A DNA stretch of 64,000 nucleotides from Methanosarcina barkeri MS (GTDB lineage: Archaea > Halobacteriota > Methanosarcinia > Methanosarcinales > Methanosarcinaceae): assembly GCF_000970025.1 (NCBI RefSeq), contig NZ_CP009528.1:3025168-3089167 (forward strand), given 5' to 3'. The position numbers and the translations under genes are program-made. Every line of letters starts with the position of its first letter. The stretch's first letter is position 1. Of the stretch, positions 30,472-40,334 are shown piece after piece. A model generated the notes under the pieces. That model did not search any database, was not told the origin of the DNA, and worked only from the letters and a program-made list of their open reading frames with translations.

Positions 30472-31468
30472 GCCCCACATTTGAAAGAATCATTAAAGCT
30501 CAAAGTTTCTGTTCAATAACTTAGGGAGATGACCCGATTGTTAATGGATCAGCAATCGCAGCACCGATTAACAGCCCCGTGGAGATCGCCACAAAGGTCA
30601 GAGCTACCTGGATCAAACTGGCAATGGAAGAGGAATAGTTCTGTCCCACTAATGCAGCTAAGCTGAGAAACCCAAGTGATCCTGGAACCAGGACCCAGAA
30701 TGCAGGTATTATAGACACATAATACGGTGTTCTAAGTTTGGATCGTTCCAGAAAAGTTCCTAGCATTGTCATGATGATGGAACCCGTGAAAGCTCCAAAA
30801 AGTCCCCCCAAAAAGTAGTTTCCTGCTTGCTGTCCAAAAAAAGTGGCTAACAATACAATTAAAACCCCTAACATGTCCTTGTTTCTTATGCACATCAAGA
30901 GGTACATCCCAAAGGTGAAAATAAGAACCCCAATATAGGGAGCCCACCAATACAAAGGAGTTGCCGTGTTGGCTATTATGTAATCTTCGGGCAAACCTAC
31001 AACCTGGAGGCCTATTATCACTCCAAATAAGAGAAGTAGCAGTATTACAACTCCCTGAACCAGGCGAGCTGCACCAGATACCAGATTGTTTGCTGCCAGT
31101 TCGAACATTCCCGTAGACAGAACTGCTCCGGGAATGAAGTAAGCAAGTGCAGGGACCATTATGGTTAGAGACCCGTTTATAATTCCCTGTTTAATACCGA
31201 GAAAGAATATCGTGGAAACGATAAAGGCCGTTAGAACAGGCAGAACCAGAGTAAGTCTTGTTTTATCCTTGGAATAAGCCAGTATAAGTCCAGCTATGGC
31301 TCCTAATGCTCCACAAAAAAATAACCCATTAAAGGTTGGTAGAAAGAGCATTCCCAGGCCTGTGGAAAACAGTGCGTAACCTAAAATATTTTTAATATAA
31401 TTATGTTGGCGCTTAACATTTATTATTTCATTAATACGCCTTATTCCCTGTTCAGGCGTTATTTCAGC

Positions 31469-32607
31469 TAGGACTTACGCAGTTAAAATGCCGAAAACTT
31501 GATATCTTTATAAATATACTTATGGCTTAGTGTTTCTCTAAAAACGTACGGAGTTATGGACATAAATCCACCTAAGTGTACCGACATTGACTACATTAAT
31601 TTTCTCATTGCGGCTTCTAACGTTTTTAGCTGTACTGAAGCTGCTAGATGTTATCCAGACATAGCTAATGCTCCTTCTCATGATGCTTTTACTCGTTGCC
31701 TTCAAAGGCAACCTCCAGACACGGAAGCACTATGGGAGGAAGTAAAAAGTTATGTCAAGCTTAAGGGAGGATACCTAATTGTTGATGATTCAACATTAGA
31801 TAAACCATACGCAGAAGAAATTGCTTTTGTTCGTCGTATGTGGAGTGGAAAACATCATCGTACTGTAAAGGGAATAGGCCTGGTTACCTTAGTTTGGACT
31901 GACGGTACAACCGTTATACCTATCGATTTTCGAATTTATAACATCGATGTAGACGACAAAACAAAGAATGACCATTTCCGTGATATGCTTGACAAGGCCG
32001 AAGAACGTGGTTTTAATCCCAAATTCGTTTTATTTGATACATGGTATGCAAGTGTGAAAAACCTTAAAGCCATTAGACAGAAAGAGTGGCATTTCCTTAC
32101 AAGATTGAAAAATAATCGTTTGGTAAATCCTGACAACAAGGGAAATGTGCCACTTGAAACAGTAGATATTCCTCCAAAAGGACGTGTGGTTCACCTCAAA
32201 GCATATGGATTTGTAAAGGTGTTTAGGATAGTTTCAAAAAATGGAGACACGCAACACTGGGTTACAGATGTGCAAGAGATGGATGAAGCAAAACGTGAAG
32301 ATTTGGCAAAGAAGTCATGGAAAATTGAGGAATATCATAGGGGAATAAAACAGTTCTGTGGTGTCGAAAAATGTCAGGCAAGAAAGGAAGAATCACAAAG
32401 AGCACATATAATGTTCTCATTAAGAGCTTTTCTTAGACTGGAATTACAAAGAATCAAAAGTGGAATATCCTGGTTTGAAAGTGCTATGAAAATTAGAAGA
32501 GTGGCAGTGACAGAATACTTAAGGAATCCCCAATACACGTTAAATTAATTCAAATATTTGAAAGTTTGGAAAAAACAATATGCTAGGAGCCAACTGCGTA
32601 ACTCCTA
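31469..32607 (+). mobile_element. Intact-looking IS, 1139 bp
   Basis: 14-bp terminal inverted repeats TAGGACTTACGCAG (31469-31482) and, inverted, TAGGAGTTACGCAG (32594-32607) differ at one base. TCAGC is duplicated on both sides (31464-31468 and 32608-32612). One transposase gene fills it. The 5-bp duplication and DDE pattern fit the IS4-like group; I do not assign a family with certainty. Confidence 0.9.
31556..32548 (+). CDS. DDE transposase of the IS
   Basis: A 330-residue DDE transposase. The likely acidic triad is VDDST (about residue 78), FDTWY (about 161) and the Glu in KIEEYHRG (about 263). The Glu is followed by the YxxxK-type K/R spacing (EYHRGIKQ) of IS4-like enzymes. The reading frame is intact, so the element may still move. 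A TATA-like sequence within the left end drives it, and the gene runs against the interrupted thrE. Confidence 0.9.
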   Translation: MDINPPKCTDIDYINFLIAASNVFSCTEAARCYPDIANAPSHDAFTRCLQRQPPDTEALWEEVKSYVKLKGGYLIVDDSTLDKPYAEEIAFVRRMWSGKHHRTVKGIGLVTLVWTDGTTVIPIDFRIYNIDVDDKTKNDHFRDMLDKAEERGFNPKFVLFDTWYASVKNLKAIRQKEWHFLTRLKNNRLVNPDNKGNVPLETVDIPPKGRVVHLKAYGFVKVFRIVSKNGDTQHWVTDVQEMDEAKREDLAKKSWKIEEYHRGIKQFCGVEKCQARKEESQRAHIMFSLRAFLRLELQRIKSGISWFESAMKIRRVAVTEYLRNPQYTLN

Positions 32608-33581
32608 TCAGCATTTTCTGCCTGGTTGATCAACTCATATAATCTTGAAACCTGGTCTAAAGGAAGTACTCCGGGTTTCTGCAGGGTGACTTCCAGAGCC
32701 TTTGAATCGCTATTTGCAATCTTTATGATTAAAAAAGTAGGTAAACTAATAACCTCCTCAGCTTTGAAACCATAAGCCTGACATATTTTTTTCAAAATTG
32801 ACTCTATGGACATTACCGCAATTCCTGCAGTAGTCAGAGCTCTGGAAAGCTCTGTGAGGAATTTCAAAAGTTGGTGAGGTATCTCCCCCTCATCAGAAAT
32901 AGTTAAAGAGTTTATATGAGATGAATCAGTATGTGGAACCATTTTATCAATTCTTGAATATATTCACTTTGAATTTTCGGTATATAACGCATTCCCCGCT
33001 TCTTCGCGAAGCCATGAGAAATATCCGAATGATCTCTTCCATACAGATGGACGTGCTGATATGCCAGTCACCCCATACTTGAAGTACAAATCAAGCATAG
33101 TAGGCTTTGTGACCGAGTTAGTGTTTGAGACAATTAATGTTTTCACGCTATCGATTTTTAATCTAGCTTGGATACATTTTTAATCTAGCTTGGATATATT
33201 GGATTTTTATGCGGAAGGTAAAAGCAAATATAGAAGTATCAGATACCAAAAAACGATGTTATTCAATTTTAACCAAACGCTCTAAAGTAAGAATTACTTG
33301 AATTTTTCCCAAAAACGTCATCTGGAAAAGCACATATTTTTGACAAATACTGAGTAATGTGGCATTCACTGTCATCACATTATTATATATTTTGAATTTG
33401 GAACTTGACTTATTCATATTGACTTATTTATATTGTTAATTTATAGAGATATATTTATGTTAACTTATTTATGTTAACTTATTTATATTAACTTATTTAT
33501 ATATACACTCGATCTGTTTTATTAAAAATCTCTCAGCCAATGGCCCAGATTTTGGGAGAGATCAAATTGAATTATTATAAA

Positions 33582-33592
33582 AAGTATATAAG
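33582..33592 (+). promoter_or_regulatory. TATA box of the homospermidine synthase gene
   Basis: AAGTATATAAG centred about 40 bp upstream of the ATG is near the archaeal consensus and implies a short leader. Tandem TTAACTTATTTAT units lie upstream near 33415-33505. Confidence 0.65.
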
Positions 33593-33627
33593 AAAAGTTA
33601 TATTCAAGCCTCGCGTTTACGAATCCT

Positions 33628-35076
33628 ATGAAAAAAACATTTTCCAATAAAATTCTCATTATAGGTTATGGATCAGTTTCACAATGCACCCTACCCCTTT
33701 TAATGGATAAACTTGATGTTCCGTTAGAAAATATTACCTTAATTGATTTTGAAGATAAATCAAAAGCCCTAAAAAAATATACAAATCAGGGATTAAGATT
33801 TGTCTGTGAAAAAATTACCCCAAAAAATTTGAGTCAGGTTTTGTCACGATATATGGAAAATGAAGGCTTGATCATTGACCTTTCGTGGAATATCGATGCC
33901 AATGAAATCATTAAGTGGTGTCATGATCACAATGTATTGTACGTTAACACGTCTGTTGAAGTATGGGACCCTGCTGAAAAATTTTTGACTCAAAGCCTAT
34001 TGGAAAAATCGCTTTACATAAGGCAAATGAGATTGCTTGAACTTTCCCGTGATTGGAAAGATGCGCCAACTGCTGTTGTTGACCATGGCGCAAATCCTGG
34101 TCTGATAACTCACTTCGTAAAGCAAGGCTTGCTGGATATTGCCGCCAGCACCTGTGCTGATAAGAAAGTCTCTCCCGAAGATGAACAGGAAATTACCCTT
34201 CTTGCAAAAAACAGGGACTTTGCCCACCTCGCTAAGAAATTGGGAGTAAAAGTGATCCACTGTAGCGAACGGGATACTCAAGTCGCAAACAGGGCAAAGG
34301 AAGTTAATGAATTTGTCGGAACATGGAGCATTGAAGGATTAAGGGAAGAAGGAACTGCTCCGGTTGAAATAGCCTGGGGAACGCATGAGAGCAAATTACC
34401 GCCCCTGGCGCATATACCTCCATACGGACCGAAAAATGTGATTCTCTTGCCTCAGATGGGCATTAATACATGGGTCAGATCGTGGATACCGGATGAAGAA
34501 ATTGTAGGTATGGCGATCCGTCATGGCGAATCATATGGCCTTTCAAAACTGTTAACTGTTTGGGAAGACGACAAACCGGTCTATCGTCCTACCGTGCATT
34601 ATGCTTATATGCCCTGTCATGATACGCTTTCCTCTCTCTGCGAACTGCGAGGCCGAAATTATGAACTTCAACCGAGACTTCGGATTATGACAAATGAAAT
34701 CACATCTGGCGAGGATATAATGGGAGCACTCTTAATGGGCCATTCTTATAATTCCTGGTGGACTGGAAGTGCATTGAGCATTGAGGAGACCAGATCCCTT
34801 GCTCCCGGTCAGAACGCTACAACTCTTCAGGTAGCAGCAGGCATTGTTGCAGCTATTCTCTGGATGCTTGAAAATCCGCGAGAAGGCATTAAAACACCTG
34901 AGGACTTGCCTCATGATTTTGTCCTGGATATTGCCAGACCGTATCTTGGAAAGTTTATTTCCACACCATCGGACTGGACGCCGCTTAAAAATCGCAAAAT
35001 ATTTTTCAAAGAAAGCCCGGCAGTAAAACACAATCCTGATCCATGGCAATTCGAAAATTTTCAATTCGTAGGTTAA
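33628..35076 (+). CDS. Homospermidine synthase
   Basis: A 482-residue enzyme of the bacterial-type homospermidine synthase/saccharopine dehydrogenase fold. The N-terminal Rossmann loop is ILIIGYGSVSQ; TAVVDHGANPGLITHFVKQGLL is the HSS core. It makes homospermidine from putrescine with NAD+ as a catalytic cofactor in the cytoplasm. It has its own TATA box and no polyamine neighbours. Lying inside the tRNA-bounded island and resembling bacterial enzymes, it was probably acquired laterally (inference). Confidence 0.9.
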   Translation: MKKTFSNKILIIGYGSVSQCTLPLLMDKLDVPLENITLIDFEDKSKALKKYTNQGLRFVCEKITPKNLSQVLSRYMENEGLIIDLSWNIDANEIIKWCHDHNVLYVNTSVEVWDPAEKFLTQSLLEKSLYIRQMRLLELSRDWKDAPTAVVDHGANPGLITHFVKQGLLDIAASTCADKKVSPEDEQEITLLAKNRDFAHLAKKLGVKVIHCSERDTQVANRAKEVNEFVGTWSIEGLREEGTAPVEIAWGTHESKLPPLAHIPPYGPKNVILLPQMGINTWVRSWIPDEEIVGMAIRHGESYGLSKLLTVWEDDKPVYRPTVHYAYMPCHDTLSSLCELRGRNYELQPRLRIMTNEITSGEDIMGALLMGHSYNSWWTGSALSIEETRSLAPGQNATTLQVAAGIVAAILWMLENPREGIKTPEDLPHDFVLDIARPYLGKFISTPSDWTPLKNRKIFFKESPAVKHNPDPWQFENFQFVG

Positions 35077-35301
35077 TTTCAAGTAAACTACCCCTTCAAG
35101 GGCAGGACTTATGTCTGTCTAGGAAAAGTTCTTTTCCGTGCCTCTTCATTGAATACCAAGCAGAAGGAACAAAAATCATAATAGAAAGATAAAGAAAGAA
35201 ACTAGAAAGATAAAGAAAGGAACGCTAGGAGAATTTCAGTCAAAACTTTTCGGCCTGTAATTAGCGTTCCCACTGCTTTTTAACTGTTTTTTTATTTATT
35301 A

Positions 35302-35324
35302 GAATCGCACATCTCGCACTAAAA
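35302..35324 (+). repeat. tRNA-Leu remnant 2
   Basis: GAATCGCACATCTCGCACTA reproduces the T-arm to acceptor end and trailer of tRNA-Leu with one substitution. It also keeps the T-rich trailer that follows the true tRNA. It marks another junction in the island. The surrounding spacer 35080-35460 holds no gene. Confidence 0.75.
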
Positions 35325-35463
35325 CTTTTTTGATTTTTCAACTTTAACAGTTTTTTGTTTTTAATTTTAAGATTTAGCGTATGTATTTATCAGAACTGAT
35401 TTAATTGCTAGGAAAATATCAGATGTTAAAATTAATTAAGATTGAGTAAGCAGATATCGAGTT

Positions 35464-36237
35464 TTATGATAAATTCTCAAATAATATACACCGCATGGAA
35501 ATAGTTGCATAAACTATCTTTTCACAAAAAAAGCTGACAGTCTCATTTTTGTTTGTTGCGCCAAGAGAATAGATTAAAGGAATATAATGTTCAGCGGAGT
35601 TAACAGATAACAATGCGTCTTCTCCAATTAACTTGTAATTTACCAGTTTAAGATCATCTCTGGTTGTGACAAACTTTTTCACTTTCTCATCAAAACTTAT
35701 TGCCCATTTATAAGGACTTTCGGATATATCTGCCACCATAAGATTATGAACGACATTGCCAGTACAGAAAATAAGAATTTCTTCTTCTCTTAAATTATAG
35801 AGTTTCTTTCCCAGTTCATAATGCTGTTGCATACTGAGCTTTCGATTTATACTCAGCTCAACTACAGGAATCTCAGCATTTGGATACATCTTAGAAAGTA
35901 CACACCATACTCCATGATCAATGCCCCAATTAGAGTCGAAATTAACATCTTCAATTAGATTTTTTATATTAAGAACAAGTTCCTGTGAACCGGAACAATC
36001 ATATTTTTTATCATATAATTGTTTAGGAAACCCATAAAAATCGTGAATTGTTTTGAGTATTTCGTTTGAAGTAACGCTAGTATCTTCTCTTTCATAGTGT
36101 GCAGATATGGCCAGTATTGCTTTAGGTTTTGGAATTTTTTTGGAAATATTTACCCAATTTTTTGTAAACTCATTGTCTTCTATGGCATTCATTGGTGAAC
36201 CATGACCCACAAATAATACAGGCATAATTTTTTCCAT
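35464..36237 (-). CDS. LigB-family extradiol dioxygenase (DODA-like)
   Basis: A 257-residue protein of the class III ring-cleaving dioxygenase family, closest in kind to YgiD/4,5-DOPA dioxygenase. VLFVGHGSPMNA holds one iron-binding His, ISAHYE a second, and WGIDHGVWCVL the conserved His-rich strand. A C-terminal LSVNSAEHYIPL closes the site. The substrate is unknown in a methanogen, and oxygen-dependent cleavage seems odd for an anaerobe. Start MEK or MPV are both possible. It is an island gene. Confidence 0.85.
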   Translation of the reverse strand: MEKIMPVLFVGHGSPMNAIEDNEFTKNWVNISKKIPKPKAILAISAHYEREDTSVTSNEILKTIHDFYGFPKQLYDKKYDCSGSQELVLNIKNLIEDVNFDSNWGIDHGVWCVLSKMYPNAEIPVVELSINRKLSMQQHYELGKKLYNLREEEILIFCTGNVVHNLMVADISESPYKWAISFDEKVKKFVTTRDDLKLVNYKLIGEDALLSVNSAEHYIPLIYSLGATNKNETVSFFCEKIVYATISMRCILFENLS

Positions 36238-36428
36238 ACATTAAACTCCGGTTTAATTATCTCTTAACTGTGAAAGACTAAGCATTTGAGGTGAAAATTC
36301 AAGGTAAAATGTTTCAGTTCGAATTTATTTTTTGAAACTTTATGTTTTGACACTCTCGCAATTGATTACTCCATAGAAGTTGTTATTTACCAAGTAAATT
36401 CCAGAGGAATAAAAATCAAACAATAGTC

Positions 36429-37604
36429 TTATAGAAATCTTAAGGGATTGAATAGATCAACGAATTTGTTTTCTTGACCATTAATGAGATCAGTAATTAC
36501 CATGGCAGCAGTGGTGCCGTTTGCCATTCCCCAAAATCCGAATCCAGCTGCTACATAAATGCCTTTTTGAGATGTCATGCCTATAAGAGGTAGACCATCG
36601 TCAGTAGTGCAGTCTTTACTGGACCAGCGGTATTCAATAGACTTAACATTAAGGTGTTGGCGTGCATAGTTTTCAAGCCGGCCATAGTAAATATTTTTGT
36701 CAGCTACATCTGCAGGACTATGTTCTCCAGCAACAATGATCAGTTTACCTTTATCTGTAGGGGTAGTCCTATATGTGTGAACAGGATTGAAATCTATAAA
36801 CATCCCTTCAGGGAAATTTCCTTTAGCATATAATGCTAACACATAGGATCTTGCTGAATGCAAATGCCTGTAGAGTTGGTCGGGATCATATACTGGTGTA
36901 TGTGTTGCAATTATTACTTGATCGGCCATTATTGAGCCCTGATCTGTTACTACTTCTTTGATTTCACCATCTTTGACAGTGATGGCAGAAGTATTCTCAA
37001 AGATATAACTTCCTTTTCCAATTATATGTTTTGAAAGAGCCAGAAGATACTTACGCGGATGAAATTGGGCCTGATTCTCATATTTGATAGCGGGACCAGT
37101 TTCAAAAGGTAAAGGCACTTCTTCGGTGTAAGAAACTGGAAGTCCTAACTGTTTTGCAGCTTCAAATTCACCTTTAATCTCATCAATTCTTTCACCGGAC
37201 TCTGTGTAGATGTAAAGAGGAAGGCGTTGAAATTCACAGTCAATGTTCCACTTTCTTACAATCTCAGCTATCTTTTCAACTGCCTTAATATTAGCATTAG
37301 CAAAATCCTGAGCTTTTGACTTACCTAATTTTGATACAAGATTCTTGTAAATTATATTAGGTGCCACACTTACCTTAGCCGTGGTTCTAACTGTTACTCC
37401 TTTTATGATCCGATCTGCTTCTATTACTGCTACTTTGTACCCGGCTTCCATCAACAATGCTGCAGAAGTTATACCTGCAATACCGCCTCCCAGAATCGCC
37501 ACGTCAACTTTCAACCTTTTGTCAAGTTTTGGAAAATTTGTACCAGGAGACGTTTCTAGCCAGAAAGAAATTTCTTTTACAGTGATCTTTTTCCCATATT
37601 CCAT
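36429..37604 (-). CDS. FAD-dependent oxidoreductase (DAO family)
   Basis: A 391-residue flavoprotein. VAILGGGIAGITSAALLMEAGY binds the ADP of FAD, and the C-terminal DGLPLIGMTSQKGIYVAAGFG is the second FAD motif of D-amino-acid oxidase/glycine oxidase relatives. Similar proteins commonly carry a C-terminal Rieske domain, but this one stops after the FAD domain. The substrate is unknown. The start follows GAGGTCAGAGG closely. Confidence 0.85.
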   Translation of the reverse strand: MEYGKKITVKEISFWLETSPGTNFPKLDKRLKVDVAILGGGIAGITSAALLMEAGYKVAVIEADRIIKGVTVRTTAKVSVAPNIIYKNLVSKLGKSKAQDFANANIKAVEKIAEIVRKWNIDCEFQRLPLYIYTESGERIDEIKGEFEAAKQLGLPVSYTEEVPLPFETGPAIKYENQAQFHPRKYLLALSKHIIGKGSYIFENTSAITVKDGEIKEVVTDQGSIMADQVIIATHTPVYDPDQLYRHLHSARSYVLALYAKGNFPEGMFIDFNPVHTYRTTPTDKGKLIIVAGEHSPADVADKNIYYGRLENYARQHLNVKSIEYRWSSKDCTTDDGLPLIGMTSQKGIYVAAGFGFWGMANGTTAAMVITDLINGQENKFVDLFNPLRFL

Positions 37605-37939
37605 CCTCTGACCTCGCTGAGTTATTTATCTCTTATTGGATGATAAATTAGATTGGAAAAGCACACTTAAATTACTCTTCAGCTTATATATTAAATAATT
37701 ACAAAAATAAATCAAAAAGATTTGAAAGAAAAATTTTCTATAATTTAAGCTGTAGAAATATAAAGTTTCAATCAAAATCGCACCAGTGCTCCGGTTATAA
37801 TGCAGTTATTAATAATCGATTATCCACCATCCTAAAGCTTTTTTGATTTTAGAGTATTTCAACAGCGCAATTACTTTTTTGAAAATTTATTTTGGTACCA
37901 GATATTATCAGACATTATTGTTGACACTGTAAGATAGCA

Positions 37940-37985
37940 TTTATATACAGATATTTAGGTACCTAATTATATTAGATACCTAAAT
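37940..37985 (+). promoter_or_regulatory. marR promoter and inverted-repeat operator
   Basis: TTTATATAC (37940-37948) is a TATA box. Immediately downstream, ATTTAGGTACCTAAT (37953-37967) and ATTAGATACCTAAAT (37971-37985) form a 15-bp inverted repeat with one mismatch and a 3-bp spacer. Its left arm is itself a palindrome. The site covers the expected transcription start, so binding by the MarR product would block the promoter (autorepression, inferred). Confidence 0.75.
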
Positions 37986-38002
37986 AGTGTGTAGGTAGTC
38001 AA

Positions 38003-38488
38003 ATGCAGAATCAGAATGTGATACAGCTGTATAATACGTTGAACCGTCTAAGCAGGCAAATGCACCGTTTTTCTCATAAGGCGGAACACAAACGAGGTCT
38101 ATTCTTCGGGCAGTCAAAATTGCTGCAGCTAATCTCAAAAAATGAAGGAATTATCCAGCGAGACCTTGCGGAACAAATGGATATGCGCCCTTCATCTATG
38201 ACAGAGGCGCTAGGAAGGCTTGAGCAACTTAACTTAATTTTGCGTAAACGAGATGAAAAAGATCAAAGGACAATGCGCATCTACCTGACAAACAAAGGCA
38301 GGGAAATTGTTGAAGACGCTGTTAGGTCCGAAGAAGTATTCATAAAAAAATTTACAGATATAGTGTTCAAAGAAATCTCGGAAAATGAACTAGAAAAGAT
38401 GCTTGTAATTACTTCAAAGCTGTGTAAAAGTCTTGATACGCTGAACTCGAAAGAATCGAAAGATAGAGACGAAGAATGCTGTCAATAA
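38003..38488 (+). CDS. MarR-family transcriptional regulator
   Basis: A 161-residue winged-helix dimer protein. The recognition region is IQRDLAEQMDMRPSSMTEA followed by the wing LILRKRDEKDQRTMRIYLT, the MarR signature. It is upstream of two ABC exporter genes and downstream of a perfect operator, so it most likely represses its own operon and responds to a toxic ligand. The unit MarR-ABC-ABC is common in Firmicutes; transfer from them is inference. Confidence 0.93.
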   Translation: MQNQNVIQLYNTLNRLSRQMHRFSHKAEHKRGLFFGQSKLLQLISKNEGIIQRDLAEQMDMRPSSMTEALGRLEQLNLILRKRDEKDQRTMRIYLTNKGREIVEDAVRSEEVFIKKFTDIVFKEISENELEKMLVITSKLCKSLDTLNSKESKDRDEECCQ

Positions 38489-38594
38489 ATGCTGTCAATA
38501 ATCACTGCCATTGTAGAAAAATAAGGACACAACGTTATCATTTTGAATAATTACAAAATTTTGAATAATTACAAAACAGCGAAAGGATATATTT

Positions 38595-40334
38595 ATGTTT
38601 CAACTTATTAAAAAAAATCTTAAGGGCATAGCTCTGATTTATTCTTTACTTGCTCCTCTTTTGATGTTGATAGAAGTTTTCATGGACCTTCAACAACCCA
38701 GGCTTATGGCAAATATTGTGGACATAGGTGTTCAAAACAGAGACCTGGGATATATATTATCGACAGGCTTAAAAATGGTGCTTTGTGCGCTTACCGGATT
38801 AATTGGCGGCGCAGGCTGCGGTGTGATCGCCTCGTTTGCATCTATGATGTTAGCCGGGAGTTTGAGAGAAGAGCTATTTCATAAAATACAGTCACTTTCG
38901 TATATGAAAATTGACCATTTCAAAACATCGTCACTTATTACAAGGCTGACCAACGATGTAACGCAAATTCAGAACATGTTTCTCATGTTGCTGCGTGGGA
39001 TGGTGCGTTCACCATTGTTGTGCATTGGCGGCATATTTATGTCCTTTTTGCTGAGTCCCAGTCTTTCAATTGTTTTCTGCATCATTCTGCCTATTCTCAT
39101 CACCTGTGTTGCATTTGTGATGATGAGATCGGTGCCTCTGTACACACAGATGCAGCTCTGGCTTGACAAGGTTAATACCGTCATGCGTGAAAATCTGCTG
39201 GGTGTACGTGTTATAAAAGCCTTTAATTTAGAAGACAAACAGAATGCGCTTTTCAGCAAAGTGAATACAGAATTTACAGAAAAAAGCATACAGGCACAGA
39301 ATCTGACCTTTACGCTGATGCCGATAGCTACTCTGGTTATGAATCTAAGCATGGTTGCCATCCTGTGGTTCGGAGGCAATATGGTCGTTTCCGGAAATAT
39401 TGAAACAGGCAAGATAATGGCATTTGTCAATTACCTTGTGCAGATAACAAACTCTCTTATAATGCTTGTCAACATGATTGTAAACATTTCACGCGCACAG
39501 GCATCTGCAGGACGTATAAAAGAGGTTTTGGACTGCGAAGCGAGTATTAAGCAGTGCAATTCCCCCGTATTGCCAGAGAATTATGACATTGAGTTCAAAA
39601 ATGTTAGTTTTAGATACGGTGAAAGCGGAGAATATGTTCTGAAAGATTTGTCATTCCTGTTAAAGGAAGGGCAGACAGTAGGTATTATCGGAGCTACCGG
39701 CTCAGGAAAGAGTTCAGTTGTAAGTCTGATTCCGCGGCTGTATGAGGCAACCTGTGGACAGGTCCTGATCGGAGGTTGTGATGTTAAGGACATACCAGTA
39801 CAGTACCTGCGTAGCAATATTGGAATCGTGCTGCAGGAAAACGTCCTTTTTCAGGGGACAGTTAAAGAAAATATGAATTTTGGCAATGAAGAAGCAGACG
39901 AAGAGGAAATATGGAATAGTCTTCAAGCTGCTCAGGCAGAAGATTTTATTCAGGCCCTCCCTTACAAATTACAAAGTCAAATTGAACAAAGAGGCAAAAA
40001 CTTTTCAGGTGGACAGAAACAGCGCCTTTCCATAGCAAGAACTCTTCTGAAAAATCCAAAGATTTTGATTTTTGATGATTCCGCTAGCGCAGTTGACCTT
40101 TCGACCGAAGCTCGCCTGCAGTTTGAAATTGCAAAAAAGATGAAGGAAAACACAGTAATCGTCATTGCGCAGCGTATATCCGGCGTTATGGACGCAGACA
40201 CAATATTGATGCTCGACCATGGCAGCGTTATTGCGAAAGGTACCCATAAAGAATTACTGCAAAGCAACGAAGTATATCGCAATATAGCCGTTTCACAGCT
40301 TGGCAAGGAGGTGCTCCTGAATGCCACAGAATGA
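38595..40334 (+). CDS. ABC exporter subunit with degenerate ATP site
   Basis: A 579-residue half-transporter with six membrane helices and a nucleotide-binding domain. Walker A is GATGSGKSS, the signature NFSGGQKQR. Walker B reads IFDDSASAVD, with Asp in place of the catalytic Glu, and the switch His is Gln (IAQRIS). This is the non-hydrolysing half of a heterodimeric multidrug exporter, as in TM287-type proteins. The next gene overlaps its stop by 14 bp and supplies the canonical site. Confidence 0.93.
   Translation: MFQLIKKNLKGIALIYSLLAPLLMLIEVFMDLQQPRLMANIVDIGVQNRDLGYILSTGLKMVLCALTGLIGGAGCGVIASFASMMLAGSLREELFHKIQSLSYMKIDHFKTSSLITRLTNDVTQIQNMFLMLLRGMVRSPLLCIGGIFMSFLLSPSLSIVFCIILPILITCVAFVMMRSVPLYTQMQLWLDKVNTVMRENLLGVRVIKAFNLEDKQNALFSKVNTEFTEKSIQAQNLTFTLMPIATLVMNLSMVAILWFGGNMVVSGNIETGKIMAFVNYLVQITNSLIMLVNMIVNISRAQASAGRIKEVLDCEASIKQCNSPVLPENYDIEFKNVSFRYGESGEYVLKDLSFLLKEGQTVGIIGATGSGKSSVVSLIPRLYEATCGQVLIGGCDVKDIPVQYLRSNIGIVLQENVLFQGTVKENMNFGNEEADEEEIWNSLQAAQAEDFIQALPYKLQSQIEQRGKNFSGGQKQRLSIARTLLKNPKILIFDDSASAVDLSTEARLQFEIAKKMKENTVIVIAQRISGVMDADTILMLDHGSVIAKGTHKELLQSNEVYRNIAVSQLGKEVLLNATE

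Larger units (their letters stand above)
30521..32942 (-). pseudogene. ThrE-like threonine/serine exporter, split by an IS
   Basis: The 5' part (32942-32613) encodes the cytoplasmic ThrE domain start ([23 protein letters not shown]), and the 3' part (31468-30521) the rest plus about ten membrane segments. Removing 31469-32607 and one copy of the 5-bp GCTGA duplication rejoins the frame as [15 protein letters not shown], with no other lesion. The intact gene would encode about 425 residues, the length of a fused ThrE. It would have been a membrane exporter of threonine/serine or related small acids. The insertion is recent, since both halves are undamaged. Confidence 0.88.

Noticed and set aside
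32964-33146. 60-residue GTG-start frame upstream of the thrE pseudogene
   Set aside because: No recognised domain and no clear promoter; possibly the remains of another gene but not supportable.
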